Part shown: one piece after another, positions 44,671-53,113 of the stretch
Numbering within the stretch: position 1 is the stretch's first letter
Layout: every line of letters starts with the position of its first letter
NCBI RefSeq assembly: GCF_003287875.1
Contig: NZ_QMKK01000056.1
Location: 1-64,000 of the forward strand
Origin: Martinezella tropici
GTDB lineage: Bacteria > Pseudomonadota > Alphaproteobacteria > Rhizobiales > Rhizobiaceae
DNA length: 64,000 bases
Direction: 5' to 3'
Program-made: the position numbers and the translations under genes
The notes under the pieces: model-generated
What the model saw: only the letters and a program-made list of their open reading frames with translations
Told to the model about the DNA's origin: nothing
Database searches by the model: none

Positions 44671-45288
44671 TTGGGACAGCGCGCCGCCATTTACTGTCGC
44701 GTTTCGACCGCCGACCAGTCATGCGAGCGGCAAGAGCGTGACCTCACGGCCTTCGCTGACCGAGCTGGGTATGAGGTTGCTGCGATATTCAAGGAGACAG
44801 GCTCCGGCGCGAAACTCGATCGTGCCGAACGCAGGAAAGTCATGGCCCTTGCTCAGTCCCGAAAAGTGAACGCGATCCTCGTCACGGAGCTATCTCGCTG
44901 GGGGCGTTCGACCATCGATCTTCTCAACACGCTGCGCGAACTGGAAAGTTGGAAAGTCTCGGTCATCGCCATGAACGGCATGACCTTCGATTTATCCTCT
45001 CCGCATGGTCGAATGCTCGCGACCTTCCTGTCCGGCATTGCGGAATTTGAACGCGACCTGATTAGCGAAAGAGTCAAGTCCGGCCTTGCCGCTGCCAAGG
45101 CACGCGGCAAGAGGCTCGGCCGCCGGCCCGGAGCCCGCCCCAAATCGGATCGACTTGGGCCGAGAGTAATGGCATCGATCGCAGAAGGCCGCAGCTATCG
45201 GTGGATCGCTCGTGACCTGGGCATCAGCAAGAACACCGTCGCAGACATAGCGAAACGGGACCGCATAGAAAGCAAGAATCATGAATGA
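44671..45288 (+). CDS. tnpR: Tn3-family resolvase (serine recombinase)
   Basis: 205 residues with TTG start after GAGGG. Catalytic Ser12 lies in IYCRVSTADQ. The resolvase core (LVTELSRWGRSTIDLL, GIAEFERDLISERV) is followed by a C-terminal HTH (SYRWIARDLGISKNTVADI). It resolves cointegrates at the res site. The 3' end overlaps the passenger gene start by eight bases. Confidence 0.93.
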   Translation: MGQRAAIYCRVSTADQSCERQERDLTAFADRAGYEVAAIFKETGSGAKLDRAERRKVMALAQSRKVNAILVTELSRWGRSTIDLLNTLRELESWKVSVIAMNGMTFDLSSPHGRMLATFLSGIAEFERDLISERVKSGLAAAKARGKRLGRRPGARPKSDRLGPRVMASIAEGRSYRWIARDLGISKNTVADIAKRDRIESKNHE

Positions 45289-46312
45289 GATGTCTCAAAA
45301 CCCTGTTGCGGCAGTTGAACTCAGCAAGATCCAAGGTCGGGCAGCCCTATTGGCTGGCGTTATTTTCGAGACGCCTGTTGTCGAACTTGCATCGCCCTTC
45401 GTCACGCAACTCTTCGACACAGGGCAAGTTTTCCTCAAGCTCGAACGCTTCCAGAAGACCGGTACCTTCAAGGCTCGAGGTGCGTTGTCAAATGCACATT
45501 CCATTCCACTGGAAAAGCGGGAAGCCGGCATCACCGCTGTTAGCGCCGGCAACCATGCAATTGCGGCCGCCTGGGCCGCCCGCCAACTTGGCCTCTCGGC
45601 AAAGGTCGTGATGCAGTCGTCAGCAAATTCTTTCCGGGTTGGGCGGGCGAAGGCGGAAGGCGCACAGGTAATCTTCAAGGATGGCGGTCCTGCAGCATTT
45701 GCCGAGGTTGAACGTATCGTAAGGGAGGAGAGGCGCACGCTAATCCACCCCTTTGAAGGGGAGAATGTTACACTTGGCACAGGAGGCGTCGGCCTCGAAT
45801 TTATTGACGCTATTCCCGATCTCGATGCGGTCATAATTAGTGTTGGCGGAGGAGGGCTGATCAGCGGCGTTGCGGCGGCAATCAAGCAGATCAATTCGCG
45901 TTGTGCTGTCTATGGTGTCGAACCGAAGGGGGCAGCCTCAATGTCGCTCAGCCTGGCCGAGGGCCGGCCGGTTACCCTCGATAGCGTTATGACGGTGGCG
46001 GATAGCCTTGCACCGCCGATGGCGCTACCGTTCGCTTTTAGCGTGATCGCCCATTACGTCGATGACATCGTCACGGTATCGGACGACGATATTTGCGCGG
46101 CGATGGCAATTTATCAGGAAGAGGCAAAATTAGCAGTAGAGCCTGCCGCCGCAGCCGCCCTTGCCGGGGCCATCGGTCCATTGCGTCAGAGGATAGTCGG
46201 AAAGTGCATTGGCATCGTGGTTTGTGGGGCGAACATCGATACGGAATCCTACCTCACCCTGACTGAACGAGGCCGTCGGCACATGAGTGCGCAGCTCCTA
46301 TCTCGGCCTTAA
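45281..46312 (+). CDS. Threonine/serine dehydratase-like PLP enzyme, transposon passenger
   Basis: 343 residues, ATG overlapping the tnpR end. Fold type II PLP enzyme: Schiff-base Lys in KTGTFKARGAL, substrate loop SAGNHAIA and phosphate-binding SVGGGGLISG. It resembles threonine ammonia-lyases or diaminopropionate/hydroxyaspartate-type lyases and lacks a regulatory ACT domain. The stop codon (46310-46312) lies inside the right inverted repeat. The gene is therefore locked to the element and probably transcribed with tnpR. The substrate is unknown. Confidence 0.87.
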   Translation: MNEMSQNPVAAVELSKIQGRAALLAGVIFETPVVELASPFVTQLFDTGQVFLKLERFQKTGTFKARGALSNAHSIPLEKREAGITAVSAGNHAIAAAWAARQLGLSAKVVMQSSANSFRVGRAKAEGAQVIFKDGGPAAFAEVERIVREERRTLIHPFEGENVTLGTGGVGLEFIDAIPDLDAVIISVGGGGLISGVAAAIKQINSRCAVYGVEPKGAASMSLSLAEGRPVTLDSVMTVADSLAPPMALPFAFSVIAHYVDDIVTVSDDDICAAMAIYQEEAKLAVEPAAAAALAGAIGPLRQRIVGKCIGIVVCGANIDTESYLTLTERGRRHMSAQLLSRP

Positions 46313-46345
46313 GGTAGTATTTCGCCCCCTCCCGCAAATGACCCC
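46309..46345 (-). repeat. Tn3-family right inverted repeat
   Basis: 37 bp; its reverse complement matches 41644-41680 except for A instead of T at one position. The inner four bases include the stop codon of the passenger gene. Confidence 0.93.
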
Positions 46346-46350
46346 ATCTA
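46346..46350. repeat. 5-bp target-site duplication, right copy
   Basis: ATCTA, identical to 41639-41643. Confidence 0.9.
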
Positions 46351-46651
46351 TAATAACGGGCTCGTTGGTTCTGACCGTTCAGGAGCAGTGGTATTATTAT
46401 TATCTCCAGCCGCAAATCGTGCGTCACGTGACACCGATTCAACCCTGTAGTGAGGCAACCACCCCATCTTGTTCTGGCGCCGAAAGACCCGTCGCGCGGA
46501 CGCAACGGCGCGGTACCGCCACCGGATGAAGTCATAGTTGACATCAAAGCCTCGGGGGACGGGCCGCTTGCCTTAGGACAAGCAGAAGGCAATTTCATAG
46601 ATTGTCCGTCTCGGCCAGTGTTGTTGTCGCTGGCCGCATTGCAAGAATGGA
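46351..46651. other. Right flank of the Tn3-family insertion
   Basis: About 300 bp downstream of the PLD-family gene, no supported gene. Before the insertion this joined the 41339-41643 stretch. Confidence 0.4.
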
Positions 46652-47737
46652 TCACAGCAGACCAACAAGCCTGTTTGTAGCAATTGCCCCAAGACGGAAA
46701 AGCGTTCCGCGCTGCGTCGATGCCTGCCGCCAGGAAAGCGCAAGGTCGGAATCCCACGGGGTGACAATTAATTCAAACGAACCATCCGCCAGCCTCCGGA
46801 ACATCACAGCTGTGTCAGCATAATTGAAGCCGCCCTGCGTCAATGTGGGGAGGTTCATGCGTTCCATGCCGTTATTGCCATGCCACGTAAGACGCCGGTC
46901 AGTCCACACGCGAGCACCGCTGCGGATGACCGGTTGCCCGATTGTCAAATTATTAGGATAGTCATACTGGTTGAAGGCAAACCCAAAGAACCGGTGCCCG
47001 CCGCGAGGAAGCTCCAGCTGACTACGTGAACCACCCTGAAGCGCTTCTCCTTGTACCCACATGGCATTAAAATTAGCCGGGTTTATTGCGCCGTTGGCAA
47101 TGGCCAGCCGGAAGAGCTGCGTCGCCGCCGCGCCTAGCGGCGCGGGCGGTGCGACCGGTTGGGTTTCCTGCTGAATTTCAGGCGGCGGCGGCTGCGCGAT
47201 CCGCAACCCTTCGTAGGCAAGCAGAATGGTCTCAGTGAGGGGCACAGTGTCGAAGCTCACACTGGTGAAGGCCGCGTCCATCTCACCGCGTGGAACATCG
47301 CGCTGCGCCCAGGCCGCTTCCGTATTCACGCTGAATCCACGCGACGTGAGATTGGCCGAACTGACGAGCGCATTGCAGTGATGCACATCGGTATTGAACG
47401 CATAGAGCTTGGGATGAAACGCCCGAGTAGGTAACAGAGAACCTTCCATCAGCCGCTGCGCTCCCGAAACCCGCACTTCGGTATTAGGCAAGGCCAGCCA
47501 CTGGCGGAGGGCCTGCGGCTCGGTAAGGCCGAAATCAAAGGAGGTAATGAGAACTTTGGGCATCGCGGCAAACGCAGCCGGACCAGCCGCATTCACAACG
47601 GCGGTGAGCAAAATGTCCGACCCGCCCCTCGTCACGTAAGCTGCGGCAACCTGCATCGATATTGGCGCAGGTGCGATCAGATCGACAATGGCATTGCGAA
47701 TAGCCGCGGGCTCTGCAGCACTTTGAACGATCAGCAA
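46652..47737 (-). CDS. Phospholipase D-superfamily protein, probable nuclease
   Basis: 361 residues. One HKD-type motif is clear: H108 and K110 in AFHPKLYAF, then SSANLTSRGF and E140 about 30 residues later. A single motif suggests a dimer, as in PLD-type restriction nucleases. A proline-rich linker (PPPPEIQQETQPVAPPAP) separates it from an unrecognised C-terminal domain. It starts 13 bp after the last methyltransferase gene in the same direction, so it is the natural nuclease of the modification cassette. DNA is the expected substrate, by context. Confidence 0.75.
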   Translation of the reverse strand: MLIVQSAAEPAAIRNAIVDLIAPAPISMQVAAAYVTRGGSDILLTAVVNAAGPAAFAAMPKVLITSFDFGLTEPQALRQWLALPNTEVRVSGAQRLMEGSLLPTRAFHPKLYAFNTDVHHCNALVSSANLTSRGFSVNTEAAWAQRDVPRGEMDAAFTSVSFDTVPLTETILLAYEGLRIAQPPPPEIQQETQPVAPPAPLGAAATQLFRLAIANGAINPANFNAMWVQGEALQGGSRSQLELPRGGHRFFGFAFNQYDYPNNLTIGQPVIRSGARVWTDRRLTWHGNNGMERMNLPTLTQGGFNYADTAVMFRRLADGSFELIVTPWDSDLALSWRQASTQRGTLFRLGAIATNRLVGLL

Positions 47738-47750
47738 CCAGGCTCTCCTG

Positions 47751-50700
47751 TTAAAGTCGGATTTTGCTCATCTCAGCCTCCGCGGTCACGCCAAGGGCCG
47801 CCTGGGCAAGCCCTTCAAGCTCAGAAACCAACGGCCAACCGTCGAGAAACTCCCGCATCCTGCGCCGACGAGCCGTAAGCGCCTTTGCAGGATCACTCAA
47901 GTAAGCGTCGGCCTTCGCGTGTGCCGCAGCGAGGGCCGCAATTTCTTCGGCTAGCGCGGCGATCCTGGCATGGTCGTCATTTCCTGCATCGTAGTGCGGC
48001 ATCAGGCGATAAGGCAGGGTATGTATGTGCCGCTCGCTGAAATCGCCTTTGGGATTAAAGGGTAACGTGGCCTCTGTCAGTGCGCGACTGTTCAGCATTC
48101 CCACCTGGAACCAGGCCTCTCCTTTGCCTTCTATCACCTTCCAGTACAAGGTCTGGTCAACCACCAGGTCTTTGGCTTCGGACAATGGGACGCAGGCTGC
48201 ACAGATATTCTTGCCTCCGGCACCTGCCAGCATAAGGAATCCCTCGGACCCAAAGATCTGCTTTGCCAGCTTTCCACGCTCGTCCACTCTCTCCTGCAAG
48301 GTCTTTCCTTTGCCTACGTCCTTCAGCTTTTTGTTGATGGCAGCAAACCTGCGCGCAGTCTGGATCAGGCCGAGCTTTCTAATCTCGGACTCGTCAAGCA
48401 CGGTCCACGCTCCGTTAGCTGCTCGAAGTGCCGGAAGGGCGAGCGGTGCCCGGTGAACCCCGAGAACATAGGGAAGGAGATTTTCAGACTGCGCCATCTT
48501 GTAAATAAATCGCGGTGCGGCATAACCTGGAAACGTCTCTTTGGCCATTTCCTTGGCCGACTTTACCGTGAACTGCCACGGCGACGCCGCACCCGGAGTA
48601 TCTACGCGGCATTCCGCACCTGTATTCTGCAAGATCTCAACGCAAACGGCCGTCCGCGGCATGAGGTCAGCCCCTTGCTGTGGCAGGTCGGTCATTCCCC
48701 CGGCTGCAGCAGGTCCGCCGCTCTTTTCGAGCGCCCAGGCGCTCCGCGTATCACCCAGTTTCCGTATCGAAAAATCGACGGCTTCAAGGCCTGTGGATGC
48801 CGCAAGAACGCCAGAAAAGGCGGTCAACGGCAACGACGCGGACCCTGACCGCTTATGGCCGATCAGTGCCGCGCCGGGATACTTGAAAGTGCCCGGCGCC
48901 ACTTGCCAGACCTCAGATATTTCAAATGGTACGGGCCGCTCGCTGCTAAGGAAATCATGTTGGCGCAGGCGTTCGTGGTGATTGCCATTCAGGATGGTGC
49001 CTGGCACCAGGCAGGCGACCGAGGCATCCTTACCAAGATAGCGGTCGATGGCATGCAACAGATGCATCGTGCCCAATTCAAGATGAAGGAACGACTGACC
49101 TGCGGGCTGGATGCCGTAGAGCTTGGCTCGCCCTTTAAGCAACTCCTTGTAGGGATTGTCGGCAAGCCCGCTCATCGCCAGCCACGGCGGGTTCGATACA
49201 AGGCCGTTGAAATGCCCGGTAAGAAGGCCGGGCCGGTAGGTGTTGCGCAGAATGAAAGCCCAGATGCCGTTTCTCCCGGCAACCGCGAGCTCTGCCATGC
49301 GATGTGCGAGCGGATAGAGGGCTTCGGATAGCTGCTTATGGAGTTCGGCCGGCAGCGTGATCCCGAATGCCGCGATGGCGCCGTCAAGGAAGCTGTCCGC
49401 GTCGCTCTTGGCGAATGGCGTAACGGCGCCGCGCGCCTGCGCATCTCTCGCTTCGTCATAGGCCCAGTCAACGATGCGGTCGAAGAACTCCCGGTATTCC
49501 GGCTGCACCAGTGCGGTCGGGAGCTGCACTGTCATGCCGTCAAGTGAGACCGGTATTGTCTCGTCTTCCCCGACAAGTGGCACGGATGCTGAAACCGGAG
49601 TGACAGCGAAAAGAGAGTCTGCGTGATAGATCGGAATGGTAATCGGCTTCGTCGCCGCCTTGATCTCCGCTGCTAGACTGACAACCCACGTTGTCTTGGC
49701 CAGACTGACGGCGAGCGGGTCGATATCGAAGCCGGTAGCGACATCGCCGAGCTTTTCGATATCGGCGAATCCGAACCGCGCACGCGTGGCTTTGATGATT
49801 TCGGCGACGATAGTGCCAGAGCCGCAGCACATGTCCACAAGGCGGGGCGGTTCCCCGGCCGGAAGGCCATCAAGACATCTGTCGGCCAGCAAACGCGCAA
49901 GCCAGTGCGGCGTCCATTCCTGCCCCAGGAGTTTGCGCTGGCTGCTGCGGGCAAGCTGCGCCATCAGGCGGCCAAACAAATCTTCTTCAGCCAGCCACCC
50001 GAAATCATAGGCATATAAATCGCGCTGGAGGTCGCGGGCGATGACAACGAGTTTATCGATATAGGGCACATCCAAAAGCCAGCCGAAATAATCCTGTTCG
50101 ACGACGTTTTCCAGCTGGTACTTATGGCGAAAGAAATCACCATTGAGGATTGTCCGGAGCTCTTCGTCCGTGCTGAGAAGGGCCTTACCCTGAAGCACGT
50201 TGGCGCTCAAAAGGCGCGCCAAGAGCGTGACGTAAACTTCGTCCACATACGCTTGTGTACGGAATGTCCCGGTTGATCCCTCCAGATGATCCACAAAATG
50301 GGACCATAATTCCGTTGCAAGGCTTGCAGAGGGATAGGAGCTGCGCCCTTCTTCAACGAGCTTGACCAGCGGCGCAGCACTGCTTTTGTAGGTCAGCGAG
50401 TCCATGCCAAGATCAGAAGCCAGAAAATCCGCGCGCAGCGGACGGGATTGCTCGCGCGCCAGATGCTTCAGTATGAACGCGGCGAGGCGTTCCGCCGAAA
50501 CCTCCCCGTCGTCTAAAAGACGTAGTTCATCGATCTGCACGAGCGTAACATCTTCCGCTGTGCAAGAGGTTGTGTCCACGCCGGGTGCTAAGACCGCATC
50601 GTATGCGTACCAATCCACCGTATCGGAAAGTACGCCTCTTACCGATGTCAGGGGCACTCCGCTGCGGATAAGGCCAGCGGCCTGCTCACGGACCTGCTGA

Positions 50701-50996
50701 TAACCGGTATCGCGCTTCGTTGCGATCCGCAGATCAGCCTCGTACTCGATCGTGGTCGAGCCGACCAGGTTATCGATGAAACGCGACGCCGCCTTCCCCG
50801 ACGCGACGCCAACTTTTGTGTGTGCCTCGGCACCTTCAGTATAGTTGTTAATCCAGCTGACATGAGCGATATCAGGGAACATGACGCGCAGCCGCCCCTG
50901 GAGCTCACTGCGCAGTACGGCTTCCACATGACCACCGTCCCGTAGCATACGGGCTCGGGCGATGGCCTGACGAACATTCTCGATATTTGCACTCAA
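47751..50996 (-). CDS. Large adenine-specific DNA methyltransferase, possible restriction-modification fusion
   Basis: 1081 residues from TTG 50996, which overlaps the upstream stop (TTGA) and has AGGA upstream. Methyltransferase motif I DMCCGSGT at 388-395 and catalytic NPPW at 602-605, with a 200-residue insert between. The N-terminal 350 residues are non-catalytic for methylation and include IEYEADLRIATKRD, which recalls but does not prove a PD-(D/E)XK-type site. A C-terminal TaqI-like target-recognition region follows. It is the third methyltransferase of the cassette. Confidence 0.8.
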   Translation of the reverse strand: MSANIENVRQAIARARMLRDGGHVEAVLRSELQGRLRVMFPDIAHVSWINNYTEGAEAHTKVGVASGKAASRFIDNLVGSTTIEYEADLRIATKRDTGYQQVREQAAGLIRSGVPLTSVRGVLSDTVDWYAYDAVLAPGVDTTSCTAEDVTLVQIDELRLLDDGEVSAERLAAFILKHLAREQSRPLRADFLASDLGMDSLTYKSSAAPLVKLVEEGRSSYPSASLATELWSHFVDHLEGSTGTFRTQAYVDEVYVTLLARLLSANVLQGKALLSTDEELRTILNGDFFRHKYQLENVVEQDYFGWLLDVPYIDKLVVIARDLQRDLYAYDFGWLAEEDLFGRLMAQLARSSQRKLLGQEWTPHWLARLLADRCLDGLPAGEPPRLVDMCCGSGTIVAEIIKATRARFGFADIEKLGDVATGFDIDPLAVSLAKTTWVVSLAAEIKAATKPITIPIYHADSLFAVTPVSASVPLVGEDETIPVSLDGMTVQLPTALVQPEYREFFDRIVDWAYDEARDAQARGAVTPFAKSDADSFLDGAIAAFGITLPAELHKQLSEALYPLAHRMAELAVAGRNGIWAFILRNTYRPGLLTGHFNGLVSNPPWLAMSGLADNPYKELLKGRAKLYGIQPAGQSFLHLELGTMHLLHAIDRYLGKDASVACLVPGTILNGNHHERLRQHDFLSSERPVPFEISEVWQVAPGTFKYPGAALIGHKRSGSASLPLTAFSGVLAASTGLEAVDFSIRKLGDTRSAWALEKSGGPAAAGGMTDLPQQGADLMPRTAVCVEILQNTGAECRVDTPGAASPWQFTVKSAKEMAKETFPGYAAPRFIYKMAQSENLLPYVLGVHRAPLALPALRAANGAWTVLDESEIRKLGLIQTARRFAAINKKLKDVGKGKTLQERVDERGKLAKQIFGSEGFLMLAGAGGKNICAACVPLSEAKDLVVDQTLYWKVIEGKGEAWFQVGMLNSRALTEATLPFNPKGDFSERHIHTLPYRLMPHYDAGNDDHARIAALAEEIAALAAAHAKADAYLSDPAKALTARRRRMREFLDGWPLVSELEGLAQAALGVTAEAEMSKIRL

Positions 50997-53113
50997 GACG
51001 CAATCCTTTGACGGGCGGAACAAGAGGCATCGAGCCGCTCGTAAATATGCCGGGCGTAATTTGTGAGCTCGGATTTGTTGGCTGAGGGAAACGCGGCCGC
51101 AAGCACGAGCTGGTCTATATCTGCGAGCGACGCGTAATCCGAGGAAGCCAGACGCTGCCCAAGCGATCCGAGTTTCTGGCAATCGGCGTCGGAGAAAACC
51201 GGAACAGGCATCTGGCGGATATGTGTGGCCTCCAGCTTAAGCGCGCCGCCGCCAAGCGGTGTACCCAAAGCCTCCATGCTGGCCCGGCACCAGACACTGC
51301 TGAACAATCCGTAGAGACCGTGGTTTGTCCATCGAGTGCCGTCCGCCCACAGGGTCGAAAAGTTGGCGTCAATCAGGATCGGCGGGAGAGTATTCAACGA
51401 CACGGCGGCTATACCGTGATTGATCCGCGGTACAAAAATCGATGGCAGATGCCGCGCCGAAAACGCAGGCAGCATGTACCAGAAGCCGGGAATCCGGTGG
51501 GCAATGCCCGGCCGTTTCACATTGGTGCGAACAGCCGAGAGATCAGGAATGAAACGTGAAGGCTCGGCAGGGTCGAGTGCAAGACGGGAGGCGCGGCGCA
51601 CGAAAGCGGCAAGCTCTTCGGGCATCTGCCGGGGGAGAGTTTTGCGGCCTGCCCGGTATGCACTCTCGTGCTTCAGTACCGTTTCCCTATCCTCAGGCAG
51701 CACCCAATTCGATAGCTCAAGAACACGCGCACTCGGTATCTGGCCGCGCGCAAAGCCGGGGATGTCTGTCTGCCGGTGAAGTACGGGCCGCAAGACCTCT
51801 TGCGGCACCTTGAATCGCAGCCTTTGAAAACTCTCTGAGGCCTCAATGGTGGCCGTACCGTCACTATGCTCGGCAAGCATGGTGACGTAAAAAAATCGGT
51901 TGCAGCCCGTACGCAACCCCTGGCTGACCTTGATCGGTCCCTCTGCGAGCGTCTGCAGACCAGCTAACGTGCTCCCCGAAGGGAGCAGCGCCTGTAAAGG
52001 TTCGGGTACAGCTGCAGCCGCGCGGCCTTGTGCGCGCGCTGCAGCACGACTGGTCGTGCCTTCAGCTTTTTGGAACCAAGCTTTGCCCTGCAGTCGCTGC
52101 GCTAAGGTTTTCCATTCTTCCGTGAGAGCGAAGGGACGATTATCGATATTCGGGACGGCGCTTCCCCCCGCTCGCGCCCAAGACGCGAAGGCCGCGTCTG
52201 GATGCATCCCGGAAAATGCCAAGCCCACCAACGACTCCGCGTTCGCTGCGGGCGGTGCAATCTGGAGCCACCGGGGATTAGCCCATGAGGTCCGCTCTGC
52301 GAGTGGCGCTGCTGCTTCGTCATCCGTCAGCCGTCGTGCGACAATGAGGTTTGTGCGGACCAGCGCATCCGAAAACCAGCCGGGCTGGGTGTCGTCCACG
52401 ATGAATTCAAGCGCGAAGAACCGCAGAAGAAGGTAGCGGACAATGTCCGCATAATCCCGTGAGCGCCAGGTTGCCGGAGCCACAATTGCAAGGCGGCCGC
52501 CGGGGCGCGTCAGGACGGCAGACAAAATCCATGATGGCACAGAGAGATCGGCAAGGCCGGAATAACCCGCGGCGAGAATCTGCCAAAGCTTCGACTCTGC
52601 GCCGCTCGTCCGCTCTTCGATAATGGAGCACAGCCCCTCCCGGATGGCCGCACTGCCGTGCTTGTCGCCCTTCTGGGACTGGTATCTGACGTAGGGCGGA
52701 TTGGTGATAACCAGATCGTACCCTTCGGGTCTTAGCTGCCGGATGACGGCCGGATCGAAGGCGCTTCCCGCTATGACCGCACTTTTCACACCTGCTGAAC
52801 GGCCCCACAAATCCGCGGCGCGTTGCCGACAACAGGCTGCAGTAGCGTTATCGACCTCAATGCCGTCCAGCTGCGTCGCCGCAATACCACGTTCCTGCGC
52901 AGCGCTGGCGGCAGCGTCCAGCAGGTCGCCGTTCCCGGCCATGGGATCAAGGATTGTGACGTTCTCGTCGTCGAGCGCTAGGTGCGCCAGCAGTTTGCCA
53001 AGGGGCAGTCCCGTGAAGAACTGCCCCAAGCGCTTGCGCTGCGCCGGTGGCAAATTCTCTTCAAAGAGCCGCGCGGCCGTTCGTATCTCGGCTAGAGCGT
53101 CACTCGCCGGCAC
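50993..53113 (-). CDS. Adenine-specific DNA methyltransferase, TaqI-like
   Basis: 706 residues with a GTG start. SAM motif LDPMAGNGDLL (55-65) and catalytic NPPY (138-141, ITNPPYVRYQ), followed by a long C-terminal target-recognition region typical of TaqI/Eco57I-like gamma-class enzymes. The 5' end overlaps the upstream methyltransferase by 14 bases and the 3' end overlaps the next at TTGA. Translation of the three is probably coupled. Confidence 0.85.
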   Translation of the reverse strand: MPASDALAEIRTAARLFEENLPPAQRKRLGQFFTGLPLGKLLAHLALDDENVTILDPMAGNGDLLDAAASAAQERGIAATQLDGIEVDNATAACCRQRAADLWGRSAGVKSAVIAGSAFDPAVIRQLRPEGYDLVITNPPYVRYQSQKGDKHGSAAIREGLCSIIEERTSGAESKLWQILAAGYSGLADLSVPSWILSAVLTRPGGRLAIVAPATWRSRDYADIVRYLLLRFFALEFIVDDTQPGWFSDALVRTNLIVARRLTDDEAAAPLAERTSWANPRWLQIAPPAANAESLVGLAFSGMHPDAAFASWARAGGSAVPNIDNRPFALTEEWKTLAQRLQGKAWFQKAEGTTSRAAARAQGRAAAAVPEPLQALLPSGSTLAGLQTLAEGPIKVSQGLRTGCNRFFYVTMLAEHSDGTATIEASESFQRLRFKVPQEVLRPVLHRQTDIPGFARGQIPSARVLELSNWVLPEDRETVLKHESAYRAGRKTLPRQMPEELAAFVRRASRLALDPAEPSRFIPDLSAVRTNVKRPGIAHRIPGFWYMLPAFSARHLPSIFVPRINHGIAAVSLNTLPPILIDANFSTLWADGTRWTNHGLYGLFSSVWCRASMEALGTPLGGGALKLEATHIRQMPVPVFSDADCQKLGSLGQRLASSDYASLADIDQLVLAAAFPSANKSELTNYARHIYERLDASCSARQRIAS

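Larger units (their letters stand above)
41644..46345. mobile_element. Intact Tn3-family transposon with a dehydratase passenger
   Basis: 4702 bp bounded by 37-bp inverted repeats that differ at one base and by perfect ATCTA target duplications. It carries tnpA (minus), tnpR (plus) with a res-like dyad between them, and one passenger gene for a PLP enzyme. All three genes are open. The clean ends and duplication point to a fairly recent insertion between two defence-type gene groups. Confidence 0.93.

Noticed and set aside
46254..46757. 167-codon minus-strand frame spanning the transposon end
   Set aside because: Crosses the right inverted repeat and target duplication and overlaps the PLD gene; not a real gene.
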